Shown: positions 1 to 11,272 of the stretch, piece after piece
How positions within the stretch are numbered: the first letter of the stretch is position 1
How the letters are laid out: each line of letters opens with the position of its first letter
Origin: Cristatella mucedo
Taxonomy: Eukaryota; Bryozoa; Phylactolaemata; Cristatellidae
Direction of reading: 5' to 3'
Length of the DNA: 64,000 nucleotides
NCBI GenBank assembly: GCA_009760855.2
Contig: WPIO01000057.1
Location: 1,455,501 to 1,519,500, forward strand
The notes under the pieces: model-generated
The model's database searches: none
What the model saw: only the letters and a program-made list of their open reading frames with translations
What the model was told of the DNA's origin: nothing
Translations under genes and position numbers: made by a program

Positions 1-130
1 AGCCTTGTTTAGGCAGTGCTAGAAGAGCGAGGGCCTTGACGGCTATAAGCCACAGCTGGTGCCGAGCAATCCAGGATCGACATATGCAGGGGTCAAGCCA
101 ACAGCCTCGGTCGTGAGGGCAAGTACCTTT
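1..130 (-). mobile_element. SINE1 fragment (tRNA-derived), degenerate
   Basis: Read on the minus strand, this stretch resembles the 3' two-thirds of the SINE1 copies at 5700-5860 and 16366-16545. It shares the 'acggct...ccacagct' block, the 'agaagag' block, the 'ggat' that follows box B and a broken 'cctcggtcgtga' anticodon-arm region. The tRNA-like head is not clean and the window edge may cut the tail. Other possibility: an unrelated GC-richer repeat. Confidence 0.4.
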
Positions 131-2455
131 CCCTAGGGCTAAGACTCTTGATTGTGAGTAGAAGTCACTGATGCCCTAATGGCAGTGGGAATGTTTCGTT
201 TTTATCGTTTTGAAGCTACTTGGGTCAGTGCCAAAAAGGATGCAAGTGTTAGCTTATTCATAGGACAGTGGTCATTCTGCTATCCAAAAAATATGTTTTT
301 TAGCTGACATTATTTCTGCCTCACTGTATGCTGCATTTTGGAAACTGCTTTTTCTTCCCAGTGATCTAAATAGAATATCTGCTGGCTGTGGATATCGGCA
401 CCAGAACCATCGACAAAGTACCTCAGTTACCAGCCATGAAGCTGCCGACTGGTATAATTGGTATGACAAATTTGAAAAAATTTCATTATTTGAATGATTA
501 TGAAGAATAATAATTGATGTCTGCGTTGGGTAATTCAATTAATTTATTGGTGTAGCACAACTGTTCGCTTACGTTTGCTGAGTTGTATATATTTGTAAGC
601 ACGTAAAAAAATGACTATGTACAAGTCGGCCTTATTGTGTCAAAACACTGCCTGTTTGAATAAACGATAGGGATTTGATATTTCAGTCATGGTTGACTGA
701 GAAAGCAAACGAAAAGCCTATTGTGAAGAGTAGCATATTCGTACTTAATGCTTTACTTGCTTCAGCTATTTTTCCTACCATGTCCCGATAAGCATCATGC
801 AATGTCGCAATTGATAAATAGTTTTTAGTCTTCTTATTAAAATGCCTCGCTATCTAGTCAAGCAATTTCTATTCAAGTCAAAACTAGCGGATTTGAAAGC
901 AATGATTTTGTTGAGTTGTCTGTCTGCCGTAGCAGGTATCTGAGGACGTAGCAGGTATCTGAGGACGGAAGCAAAGGTGACACTTCATATGACACTTCGT
1001 GACACTTCGTATTTATACTATAAGGTCTTGCAGCTGCCTCGAGTTATACAGAAGTCTAATAAAGCTGGTAAAATGACTGATTGGTTATTCAAAAGCAGGA
1101 ACCTGTAACTTGCTCCGAACTAAGAGCCCGAAAGTGTCAGCAATATCAATGGCATCCAAGATATTGGATTCGATACGTATTTGGGTGACCAGTGGTGCGA
1201 GATGCACTGTCAATTTCTTGTCAAGTAAGTTTGTCACCATAGCTCGACGAATATGTTTCTGCTTTGTACCATCGGGTTCGCTGCTTTCTTGATGCAAATC
1301 TTAAGGACTCACAGCCTAATGCAAATTCGGTGAAGATAAACTAGCATGGTTCTGATATGGGAAGCATAGCAAAGGTGTACAAAGAAGAAACAAGTAAGCC
1401 TAGTCGATTCATAAAAAGCCCTACTTATAAAGCGTTGGAAGAACCTCATAGGCTATAACTAGTATTCGCTGTGGGCCTTATGCAGAGTCTTATGCTCATG
1501 GGCATGCCGACGCTGCACCTAGGACTTTGATCGCAACCTCTTACAACCTACCACATACCTGATGACGTAGGCTGACACCTACAGCTGATGCTCGCGCATA
1601 GCGTGAAGTGAAAACGGGGCACAAGTAAGAGTTGCAAGCTAAATTTGAAGTAGAACCGTGACTGCTTCCCAGAACGTAATCATGGCCTCAATCGCTAGGT
1701 TTTTAATGACCCGAGTGGCTCTCAGGCAAGGTACAATCCAGTAAGCTAGACCATGGATCCTGGGTGGCTTAACAAAATAGTCTCTTCCTACCAAGAACTC
1801 AGCAAAAGACGTGCCAGCCATTCCAAGATCTTGCTGTCTCGCCCAATGGATGAGTGAAACCTGGTCAACCGTCAGAGATCCCGGAGTCAGGCAGTCATGT
1901 GCTTTACAGATTGTGATCTCTGGGATAGGCATCTTAAGGATTCGAGACTGTGAAAGAAAAGGAACGACGCCGACTGTGAAGTCAGTCAGACATCCCTAAA
2001 TGCCACTGGTAGCACGTGGCTTCAATTTTGCCATCACCTCAAGTTCCCTTGTATTCCTGTACTTAATTACTACGGAATGCAAGTAAATCGACAGTTTAGC
2101 CAAATTGTTGTACTTTTTCTCATTATCCTGCTAGATTCCAATATTTTCGTACAGCCACTAAGAGCATATTGGTTTTCAATTAAAAAAATGGTTCAATTAG
2201 TGTTTGAGTAATAATCGACTTGCATGGCTGTTAGATAATCGACATAGTATTAGACAATCGAAAGGGAGCCGCAGGCGTAGGGTGTAGGGTTAGTTTCGCT
2301 AAATATGTAGAGCATCCAAAAAACGTTAGTCACGTGACCTGCAGTACGCCTGTCTGCTGGAGTAAGCTTTCAAAACCTCTTGCTCCTTCAGCCAACTTAT
2401 CAAGTGTCGTATCAGCGTGCTGATCAAAAGGGCTGATAGGCTGTGAGCTACAAGT
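131..2455. other. No recognisable gene; AT-rich, mostly unique DNA
   Basis: Only short open frames occur here. Two minus-strand frames, 1085-1297 (70 codons) and 1639-1932 (97 codons), are the longest. I recognise no domain in either and see no linked splice sites or codon bias arguing for a gene. Short tandem duplications at 929-1010 are listed separately. Confidence 0.6.
929..1010. repeat. Two short tandem duplications (19-bp and 10-bp units)
   Basis: GTAGCAGGTATCTGAGGAC is present twice back to back at 929-966. Shortly after, the 10-mer GACACTTCGT is repeated twice at about 991-1010, with a variant (GACACTTCAT) at 979-988. These are simple slippage-type duplications. Confidence 0.85.
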
Positions 2456-3207
2456 CAGCTGCATGAATAACATGGCTAGGGGTGACATGCACAGGGTCAG
2501 CTTACAATGTGATTGGTGGCAGCATGATCACATAAAGGAAGAATCACAGGGACCCACTAAATGCTGTCCTAAATAGGTGTGTCTTAAAGTTCTTTTTAAA
2601 TTTTGTCAAGTCAAGGGATGTTCTTTTCCAGTGCAGATCGGCGAGAAGTGGTGTCATTTGGCAACTGGGACACTCAGGACAGACAAGCCCAGCTGCAGAG
2701 TTTTGCACGATCTGTAATCGCCTGATTGCACATGCCGGTAGGCCAGCAAGCAGCGAGTTACAGAAGTCAAGTCCGGATGTCACAAATGCATGGACCAACT
2801 TAGACGGGGTATCTTATATAAACAAGCCCGAATTTTAGCAATGTTATGGAGCTGAAAGTAGGCAGATTTAACTGTGGAGCTAATGTGGTCGTCTAACTGG
2901 AGGTCACTTTGGAATATGACACCTAGATTTTGAGCTGATTCAACGGGAGATATGATAGCAGAGCCAATTTTGAGCGTCAGGCTTTTCAATTTCTGAATCA
3001 CACTGGCTTTGCTTGTAACTAGTACGTTAGTTCTATCATCGTTTAGTTTTAGAAAATTTGCTGCCATCCATGCGCGGATGCCATCTATACATGCAGCAAG
3101 TGAGTTGAGAGAATTTGAGGTGCTCGAAGGCTGGGAGGGATCAAAGCAAAGGTGCAACTGAGTGTCATCCGCATAAAAGTGAACGCCTAGATTGTGCTTG
3201 GCAACAT
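2456..3207 (-). mobile_element. LINE A copy 1 (L2/CR1-like), 5'- and 3'-truncated
   Basis: Minus-strand translation gives LINE A ORF2 thumb and C-terminal sequence in two frames. Positions 2780-3157 encode the stretch from the 'SLNSLAACID' region to 'AYFQLHNIAKIRACL'. Positions 2544-2798 encode '[16 protein letters not shown]' to the terminal '[11 protein letters not shown]'. The frames are offset by a frameshift near 2790. After 'LLADLHW' about 90 residues are missing compared with the copy at 43837-44682, so there is an internal deletion. The 3' UTR begins at about 2543, but the hairpin and (ATT)n tail are gone. The 5' end breaks at about 3207, upstream of the thumb. Dead copy. Confidence 0.88.
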
Positions 3208-4267
3208 TGGACTGCTGACAGGTTGTGAGAAGCTTCGCGGGTCAAGAAAGAGCGGTACTGGCTGCACGGGACCTGTTGAATGCTGCTGGAAAGCCTTCCT
3301 TTAGGTCAACTTGAATCGCCTAATAACTACGGAGACCTACTTACCACTAATGTCCGAAGTATTGAAGGGCCACAAATGGGTTCAGATTTACTAAGGGCAG
3401 GCGTACGGTTGTTCCAACGAACCATTAAAATTTTCCATAAGTACGAATACATGATTGGATGCAGTGACATTATTACTCAAAACAAATTTAGAGCAGACGT
3501 CTCTGCAGATTACAAAAACTGAAGGCGTACATGACTCAAGTTTTTCACAGCTCCCGTACTTCTCGTACTGGAAGACCACTTTTGTAGACTTCCTTGATAG
3601 TTCCGTCTGATCGTAACAAGCTGCACAATCGACTTCTAATTGCAAGATTATTGCTATTTATCCGTAGTGCTGGTGGTTGCTTCACCGTGACCGCTACGTA
3701 CGAAGTTAAAAATATTCTGCTTACTTTGGTCGTCATTTTAACTGCAGTAGTGCCCTGGCTTTTGCCGCGGCTAGACGGCTAATTTGCATGAAAGTTTTGT
3801 AATAGGGCAGCTACAGTTTGTTCTAGAAAAGCAGTTAGAATGCCGGTTAATTCACCCTCTACCTTGATATTCAATTATAGTTAGCTAACAAAAGCTCATT
3901 ATATATGCTATTGCATTTGCAATCAGTCTTGCAGGCGCGCGACTGAAGCTCTACGTTCAATAGCCGGCATACTGTAAACGAAGGACGGTTAGGACCGAAG
4001 GAGAGAGTAGTGACCGGGTTGACCTGGAGAAGCTCGATGCAATTTCATGGAAGCCAAGCTGCTGCTGGCTATTCGAAAGAGTCCACCGACGTCACTTTAT
4101 TTTCTTCTCAGCCATATTCTTAAAACGTCAGTGGCAATTTTCTATCGCTGTAAAAAATGGTCTCGTAATAGAATTTACAACTTTCGCGTAATTCTTCACT
4201 TGAAGACGTTTCCAGTTGATGCCTAGCTAAGACCTATACTTACAAAGTTGTTATCAAAGTGGTGAGC
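3208..4267. other. No recognisable gene
   Basis: Short overlapping open frames on both strands between 3280 and 3782 show no family resemblance. No repeat family from elsewhere in the window is evident here. Confidence 0.6.
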
Positions 4268-4371
4268 CGCGATGGCACACTAGGTAAGGCGGTTGCCTTC
4301 ACGACCTCGGTCCCGAGGTTGTGGGTTCGATTCCTGTGGTTGGCGATCCATTATTGCCACAGCAAGCGGTG
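4268..4371 (+). mobile_element. SINE1 5' half, joined to LINE A
   Basis: A tRNA-like head carries a box A-like TGGCACACTAGG and a perfect box B, GGTTCGATTCC (4324-4334), the two internal Pol III promoter elements. It continues with the SINE1 body block ending 'gcaagcggtga', then changes directly into LINE A sequence ('atgcagacatgg') at about 4371. The SINE 3' half is absent on the far side of the LINE, so this looks like a 5'-SINE/3'-LINE chimera rather than a simple insertion. Confidence 0.75.
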
Positions 4372-5947
4372 AATGCAGACATGGTAGAATAGTTCTGCTT
4401 GTTTTGCTCGATCTTTCGGCGGCTTTTGATACTATCGAGTCCCAAGTTCTTTTTAAGTGCCTCTCATCTCGCCTGGGCATCATTGCCACTGCACTGCAAT
4501 AGTTCAGGTCCTATGTCAATGGGAGACTCCAGAGTATTGATGTGAATCGACAAAGACCATCCGTGGAACCCCTGAAATCTGGGATACCTCAGGGAACTGG
4601 TCTTGGTCCGGTTCTTTTTACGATTTATCGTCTCATTCTTGCCGATGTGATTATAAAGCATACGCTATGCTTTCAATTCTATGCAGATGACATTCGTTAG
4701 TACCTTCGCTTTGATCCCTCCGAGCAGCACGACAATTTCTCTCAACTCCCTTGCTGCATGTATTGATGACATTCGCACATGGATGGCAGCAAACCTTTAC
4801 AAATTGAATGATGATGAAGCCAACTTACTACTTATGGGAAAACCAAGTATGATTCAGAAATTTGATTGGCTAATGTCCAAAATTGACTCTACCAGCATAT
4901 ATTTTATAGAATCTGAGCATTATCTATGTGTCATGTTCCACAGTGACCTTTTATTAGACGACCACATTAGCTCCACCGTAAAGTCTGCTTACTTTCAGCT
5001 ATATAACATTGCTAAAATTCAGGCTTTTTCAGACAGGGATACCGAATATCAGTTGTTCCTGCGTTTGTGACATCCCGCCGTGACTTCTGTAACTCACTGC
5101 ATTCCGGTCTACCGGCCCGTGCACTCTAGCACTTACAGCTGGTGCAAAAGTCTGAAGCTAGGCTTCGCTGTCATGATCTTTATAGTTGCCACATCACACC
5201 ACTTCTCGCCGACCTTCATCGGCTCTCAGTCAAGCAAAGTATTGACGTCAATTTTTTGTAACTCACTTTTAGGTTCCTTCCTTCTTTGGCTCCAGCCTAT
5301 CTCTCAGATCTACTTCCCCATCAGACCAAGCATCGTACCATCAGCTTTTCGGAGTCTAACTGTTTACGTATACCTCGTGCAAACCTCAAATCTTTTGGAG
5401 ACCGTGCCTTTAGTTCGTATGCTCGCAAAGCCTGGAGGAACTCACTCCCGACTCGTGTCGCGACATCCCCTGACTTGACCACATTTAAAAAGAAACTAAA
5501 AACGCATCAAGTTATCACAGCATTTAATGGGTCCTTATGATTGACCTTTATGTGCTTGTGAGTGCTGACACTGCGCCTGCTGTAGCCAACTATATTTGCA
5601 TGCTGAACGTGTGCAAGCCACCCCTAGCCATGATATTCTTGATGTTTATTGAGCATGCCACCACTAAGAATTCGCACCTGTTTCCTTTGCAAATACTAAC
5701 TGAGGTGACAGCCTCTTTTCTATAGAGACAGAAGAGCCTTTACGGCTGTCACCACAGCTTGCAGTCGTGAGAAACAATAGCCAACCACAGGATTCAAACA
5801 CACGACCTCGGGACCAAGGTCGTGAAACGCAACCAGTCGCCTTACCTTATGAGCCACGTAGCAAATGTAAAGCGAGCCTAGTGAGACAATTACTTCTCCG
5901 AGGGTGCTTTATCAAGTTTGTAATTATTATTATTACCATTAATCCTG
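4371..5947 (+). mobile_element. LINE A copy 2, RT domain to 3' tail, interrupted by SINE1
   Basis: Starts inside the RT domain at motif A (LLDLSAAFDT, about 4400-4435). It continues through 'YVNGRLQSIDVN', a 'PQGT' motif B block and the catalytic 'FYADD' (about 4676-4690), then the thumb and C-terminus ending 'KTHQVITAFNGSL' at 5540. Several frame changes and stops break it: frames at 4293-4502, 4681-5070, 5080-5478 and 5286-5540 each carry part of the protein. The 3' UTR is split by a minus-strand SINE1 (5700-5860) and resumes at 5861 with the hairpin and the tail 'taattattattatta' near 5920-5940. Confidence 0.9.
5700..5860 (-). mobile_element. SINE1, near complete, inserted in LINE A2, with target-site duplication
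   Basis: On the minus strand it has box A-like TGGCTCATAAGG, box B-like GTTTGAATCC, the body 'gcaagctgtggtgacagccgtaaaggctcttctgtctctata' region and the tail 'gaaaagaggct'. Target-site duplications flank it: GCAAATACTAA at 5689-5699 and GCAAATGTAAA at 5861-5871 (two differences). Without the SINE the flanks rejoin as the LINE A 3' UTR 'cctttgcaaatgtaaagcg'. The Pol III promoter is internal. Confidence 0.9.
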
Positions 5948-6113
5948 AGGTAAATTTCTAAGTAAACGTAAAAATCCCTGGGAACGGGCGACGATCGATT
6001 TCTTTCACGCATTTTCAAAAAGAATTAAGATAAATCAATGACTCAGAATGACTTGGTACCTGGAGAGAGATAAGAGTAAAAAAGGAAGCTTCTTGTTGTT
6101 GTGACTACCTACT

Positions 6114-6385
6114 GAGGACAGCATTTAGTGGGTCCCTGTGATTCGTCCTGTATGTGCTTAGGTGTGCTGACACTGTTGCAGGCTGCCACTAACCACATTT
6201 GCATGCTGCCCCTGTGCATGTCACTACTAACCATGTTATTCATGTTGTTTATCAAGGATGATACCACTTACCATTCTATAGCGTTTCCTTTGCAGCAAAT
6301 GTAAAGGTCCTAGAAAGAGATTGAGTTCTCTGAAGGCGCTTTATAAACGTATTATGATTGTTAATAATATTATTATTGATTCCAA
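6114..6385 (+). mobile_element. LINE A copy 3, 3' UTR only
   Basis: A 5'-truncated copy that starts at the last codons of ORF2 ('acagcatttagtgggtcc') and carries the whole 3' UTR. It includes the 'tgctgacactg...gcatgct' block, the terminal hairpin (AGAGATTGAGTTCTCT core) and an imperfect ATT tail. No coding capacity. Confidence 0.9.
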
Positions 6386-7365
6386 ACGATAGTTTCACAA
6401 GAATGCCTAGATGGGACTGCAAATGATTTTAAGTTGAGGGTTAAGTGAGTGACACTCGCAACTCGTCGACTAGTTCGCCTCGTTCTCGTGTTACAAAAGA
6501 ACGAGAAACCCGTCAGGACGCTGCGGTAACGATCGGGCAGTTAGTTTGTGATTTTAGCTAGGACTCGGTCAAAAGATCTACTTCTAAATTGTCGTTAATT
6601 AAAATGTCGTGTATTATTAGGTGTTGATGGAACATTGAGCAAGATTTTAGAAACTAGCGTTTATATGGTCGGCCGTGGTTATTACTGACCTTATGATTAA
6701 TGGTCGCACATTTATCTTGGCAAACGTATAGCAAAGACATCCCCCAGGGTCATTCAGAACAATGCAAGGCGTACAAAGCAGGTATTTCCTTTCGCCATAG
6801 CTCTGGCTTAAAGTACGAATCCATGGAGCAAATTCAATGGAACGAAGTAAAAGCCGAAAAGATGGCTGGTGCTTTTAGCCAGGACTAAATAATTTAAGTT
6901 AGTGCCGGCAGTTTGAAGTGAGTTGGAGACTCTCAGTGCATAAGAATTGTCGGCTTGGTCATTAAAATATTTAAAACTACTACGAACAACAACTCAATGA
7001 ATTGATGCAAATGAGATGCTTGCACAGAAACACACTTGAGAAACACGAAGGTCGGTAACGTAGGCCTAATATACGTTACCTAGTACATAGAGGTTTACGT
7101 AGTAAATGAGAGTAAAACTGCTTGTAAGTGTGAGAGAGGATCTTTACCTTAGAGCAGACAAAGATCTATAGCCATTTCAATGTCGACCAAAGTGGTGAGA
7201 AAAAACGGCTACGTGTAATAAGTTCAAGATTTTACAGCCAATTCAGAGATGATCCGCTTCTAGCTACTTTTTAATGCTGTAAAAGAATCACGCCCAGCAC
7301 AGTGTAACATGAACAGTATACAAATTAATAAAAACGCAAATGGCTGATCGTAGGAGCCCAGAAAA
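6386..7365. other. No recognisable gene
   Basis: AT-rich sequence. The only frame of any length (6700-6888, plus, 62 codons) has no recognisable domain. Confidence 0.6.
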
Positions 7366-7458
7366 TATAATAATAATAATAATGCACTTGATAAAGCACC
7401 CTCAGAGAACTCAATCTCTCTCTTAGCGCTTCACATTTTCTGGAAAGAGAAAATGCTA
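7366..7458 (-). mobile_element. LINE A copy 4, 3' terminal fragment
   Basis: Begins on the plus strand with (AAT)n, then the reverse complement of the LINE A terminal hairpin ('gagaactcaatctctctc') and the 'tttctg' block. This is a severely 5'-truncated insertion of under 100 bp. Confidence 0.85.
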
Positions 7459-7844
7459 GGAAGAACAGTTGTAGCGTTAGCGTCCTGTTTAATCTCATCA
7501 GTCAGTATAGGTAAAGAATGCTGTCTGCAGAACAGTTTAGGCTCGGGCATATATTAATCTAAAGAGGGCTCACAAAATACTTTGAGCTTGAGCACAAGCA
7601 AAGATATTCATTTTGAGTCAGAAGATGGGGTCAAACAATGCCTGGTAATTTCGGGGAATTGTTCTAAATGATAGGCTAGAGGCTGTTGCCGAAAGGAACC
7701 TAAGATGACTCATATAACTTGAAGTCTATTTGCTCGTTCATTATAAGCTAGCGAAAGACTTCTAAGATGTTATAAAATAATCCAACAGCCACAATCACAA
7801 CAGACAAGACCAGATGCAGAGTTTACGACAAAATATAAGTAATG

Positions 7845-8562
7845 TAATGTAATGTATCTCCGTCAGTAACTCCACAAAGTCATAAAGACCATGTGGGTGT
7901 TACGCAGGAGAGTTTTGTATAGCGCACTCACAGCCTAAGCGGCTTTTGGTACGCATTTGGTAGCCAACAGACTTCGTCTCACACAACCAAGAGAAAGTGG
8001 GAAGCATAGCAGAGTCAGGAGAGCAGTTGAGGTAGTGAGTAGCATAGTAGTAGCAGTTCAGGACCGCTGAAAAAGATGTGCCATAGTCGGCAGTTGGAGA
8101 GTAGTTGTCATTGCGTAAGAATTGTGGAAGCGAGTTCCACAGTCTAGGACCTGCAGAGCTAAAGCTTCTGTCGCCAACTTTCTTTAAGCGGGGGAATGGG
8201 ACAGCTAATTTATTGTCCACACAGGACCTGAGGGCGCGAACAGGCTGAAACTGATGCAGCAGTTCAGCTAGATACGAAGGAGCCAAGCCGTGGCCGGCCT
8301 TGTGGGTCAGCGTAAGAACTGCTCTGTATCCTTTGCTAAACCGGCAGCCATCCTAGCTCTTTCAGCAGAGGTGACACGTGCTCAAACCGCTGGGATTTGA
8401 AGACCAGCTTTGCAGCCATATTCATAGTCCGCTGTAGTGGCATAATAGCTTTCTTTGGCAGCCCAGCCAAAAGGGAATTACAATAATCAAGCCGAGACAG
8501 AACTAAAGAACTAGTTAAATTTTTTACCCTTTTGCACAGGTCACAGTAAATACCCAATTCCA
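7845..8562 (-). mobile_element. LINE B copy 1, C-terminal RT region and 3' tail
   Basis: Minus-strand frames 8336-8563 and 7900-8286 encode the LINE B thumb and C-terminus ('[20 protein letters not shown]', then 'MAPSYLAELLHQFQP' to 'RLWNSLPQFL'). A short frame break separates them. The 3' end, at left, is 'gtaatgtaatgtaatgta', an ATTAC pentamer tail on the sense strand. 5' truncation at about 8562. Confidence 0.9.
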
Positions 8563-8575
8563 TTGGCCGTTATTG

Positions 8576-8716
8576 TCCAGAAGAGTGATTTGATTATAAT
8601 AATAATTATAATGATACACTTAATAAACATGACCCACGCGATAAAGTGGGCTCAGATAACTCAATCTCTTTCTAGGCGCTTTACCTTTGCTGCCAAAGAA
8701 ACGCAATCTATCGAAG
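8576..8716 (-). mobile_element. LINE A copy 5, 3' terminal fragment
   Basis: An (ATA)n-like stretch is followed by the inverted LINE A hairpin ('gataactcaatctctttcta') and the tail-proximal 'ctttacctttgctgc' block. A partial duplication ('aataaacatgacccacgcgataaagtggg') disturbs the segment before the hairpin. It lies directly beyond the 5' break of LINE B1. Confidence 0.75.
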
Positions 8717-9106
8717 TTGAGCAGGGAAGTAAAAAATGCAGGGAGTATACTGCTTTGGATAATACCTTTATGAAAGTAAGTGAACTTTACTGGGGACCAA
8801 TTACGATCGTTACGTACAAGTAATCTTTCAACGTTACCCGTATTAATAGATTAGGGCAGATTCTGCAGTATATACACGCTAGAAAGTCAATTTCTTAGAG
8901 AGAGCTTGCCATTGAATTGAAAGTTACTAGTCTTTTCATTCTATGTAGAAACGTCTTATAATTTAAAGGAGGATGTTAGCAATATATGCCGCCGTAAGGG
9001 AGTTAGAGTTTGATGAGCTGCAAAGCTGAGATTTATCAAAGCACAGGTACTGCTATGTATCGTTTTCATAAAAAAAAAACGTATATAGTACTTGGCGATC
9101 TCGATG

Positions 9107-9219
9107 GTAAGAGAGAGAGAGCGAGAGAGAGAGAGAGAGGGAAAGAGAGAGTAATTGAGAGTGAGAAAGAGAGAGGTAAATAAAGAGAGAGAAAGAGCGA
9201 GAGATGGAGAGAGAAAGAG
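9107..9219 (+). repeat. GA-rich purine microsatellite
   Basis: About 110 bases almost entirely of GA, GAGAAA and GAGCGA units on the plus strand, with scattered T interruptions. The minus strand reads as serine/leucine-rich open frames that are low-complexity artefacts. Confidence 0.95.
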
Positions 9220-9794
9220 TATACGTTGTGAGCAGAAGCAGACCAGGCTCACAACCCATACGGTACATCGTATTCGAGTGGTTCCAGTAGTAATTGCTCA
9301 TGGGAAGTTTCACACTGAGATAAGACATACAGCATTACAGAAGTAGGTCTGACGATGCCTAGGTGAGATTTGATGTGATTCGGAATGACACTGGGAATCG
9401 ATAGTATCAAACACCGCCTGCATACAAAGAATTGGAGCAGAGAAACGTGACCTTAGTCTGCATTCCTGAGAAATCTGTCATATATATCCTATGCATTTTT
9501 TACTATTTGGAGTAATTGGCGCTATAAAAGACGTGAACTTGCTGGATGAGAAAATCCTAAACAAGAAGTTCACTAGTCTGCCTGAACTTGTGACCGTGGT
9601 CAAAAGGAGAAGAGGTTTAGGTGGAATTGCGATGGTTGCTCTTGATGTATCATCTATTTCTAAATAAGCGACCTTAAAAATGCCTTTTTAAATAGCACAG
9701 TAACCAAATTTAAGATTAAGAAAATTTATAATCTTAATTATGCATGACAACAGAAGATATCTGCATAGCTGAAAAAATGCTGTCAGAAGAGAGT

Positions 9795-9935
9795 GTAGAG
9801 CTGAGTTGGTCCAGCGGTTAAGGTGCTTGCCCCGACTAAGGTCAGCTGAGGTCGTGAGCTCAAGCCCTGAGGCATTGCGAAGCGCCTGTATAGAGATTTA
9901 GTTCTCTTGGGGCACTATAAAAATGAATTCTATAT
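9795..9935 (+). mobile_element. SINE2 (tRNA-derived) with LINE A-like 3' hairpin
   Basis: The head has a tRNA-like box A ('GGTCCAGCGGTTAAGG') and a box B-like 'GAGCTCAAGCCC'. The tail 'agcgcctgtatagagattta' followed by 'gttctcttggggcact' matches the LINE A terminal hairpin in layout and largely in sequence, and ends in AT-rich repeats. A second copy is at 33053-33172 (minus) and a tail-only copy at 21212-21265. Inferred to be mobilised by LINE A. Confidence 0.8.
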
Positions 9936-10489
9936 ATATAATTATATATAGAGGATGCAATTTCTTCTTTCACTAGTAGATGAATATTGAGATGGTGTCG
10001 CTATTGACGTTCCTAAATGTAGACATTAAAATACTGCAAAAATTGAGGGTGTGAAATCTTGTGAGGATGCTACTTTAGGATGTCAGTGAGGGTGACTTTC
10101 GTTTAGGGATTTAATTTATGATCTTATCTATGTTGCAGAATAATAAGCTAAGTTGGTGAATAATTAGTTCACAACAAAGATAAATAGATAAGGAGATCAT
10201 CTGGGAGCTTTTAAGGCGAAGGTGAACGAGCGAAATCAGCGTTTCGGTTAAGGATAGAACAATTGCAACTGATTAGGCTAGCCTGGTAGGTAATTGAAAG
10301 ATGCAGATGATTATCGCAGGCCAGAGGACTGCATCGAACATTGGAATCCCGATTTGGTCGCAAGTGCATTTTCTGCTAGGGTGTATTCTTTATATCAGAG
10401 CCGGCTCTAGTTTAGGCAGTGTTTAGTCACTGAAAGTATGCAGGTTTGATCAATTTTAGGGACGCAAGTCACGGAATCGATGCTAAATT

Positions 10490-11272
10490 AACAAATACTG
10501 CCTATTTTTAGCTTCATAATATAGCTAATATTCGGGCTTGTTTAGATAAAGATACCACATCTAAGTTGGTCCATGAATTCGTGACATCTCATCTCGACTT
10601 CTGCAACTTACTGCTTACTGGCCTACCAGTATGTGCAATCAGGCGGTTGCAGCCAGGCTTGTCTGTCGTGAGCCTCGCAGTTGCCACATTACTCCACTTC
10701 TCGCCGACCTGCACTGGCTACCAGTCAAGCAACGGATTGACTTTAAGGTTTTGTTGCTCACTTTTAGGTCCCTCCATTCTATGGTTCCAGCCTATCTCTC
10801 CGACATACTCCCCCATCAGCCCAAGCATCGTACCACCCGCTTTACGGAATCCAACAGTCTGCAAATACCTCGTACAAACCTTAAATCCTTTGGAGACCGT
10901 GCATTTAGTTCATATGCTCCCAAAGCCTGGAACTCCCTCCCGACCTGCATCAGAACATCCCCTGACCTGACCACATTTAAAAGGAACTTAAAAACACACC
11001 TATTTAGGACAGCATTTAGTGGGTCCTTGTAATTCGTCCTTCATGTGCTTATGCTTGCTGACACTGTGCATGCTGCCACTAACACATCTGCATGCTGACC
11101 CTGTGCATGTCACCCTAACCATGTTATTCGTTTTTTTGTCTTCAAGCATGATTTTACTTACCATTTAATTGCATTTCACTTTGAAGCAAATGAAAGCGCC
11201 TAAAAAGAGATTAAGTTCTCTGAGGGTGCTTTATCAAGTATATTAATATTATTAGTATTATCATAAATATTG
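10490..11272 (+). mobile_element. LINE A copy 6, C-terminal ORF2 and 3' end
   Basis: Runs from the 'FSFIIXLIFGLV'-type thumb segment ('agcttcataatatagctaat') through 'MVHEFVTSHLDFCN' (frame 10566) and, in the next frame (10631-11032), 'ARLVCREPRSCHITPLLADL' to '[11 protein letters not shown]'. A deletion of about 19 bp at 10650 ('QLVQNSA' lost) shifts the frame. The complete 3' UTR, hairpin and ATT tail are present up to about 11272. Apart from that deletion the C-terminal 130 codons are open, so this is one of the younger copies. Confidence 0.92.

Noticed and set aside
1639-1932. 97-codon minus-strand hypothetical gene
   Set aside because: No family resemblance and no neighbouring exon; length is within chance for this window.
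4300-4345. A tRNA gene (perfect box B GGTTCGATTCC)
   Set aside because: No acceptor-stem pairing or cloverleaf; the same block recurs in several SINE1 copies with a shared non-tRNA body, so it is a SINE head.
9053-9346. Serine/leucine-rich open frames over the GA-rich tract
   Set aside because: They are translations of a purine microsatellite; no conserved domain, and both strands are open for compositional reasons.
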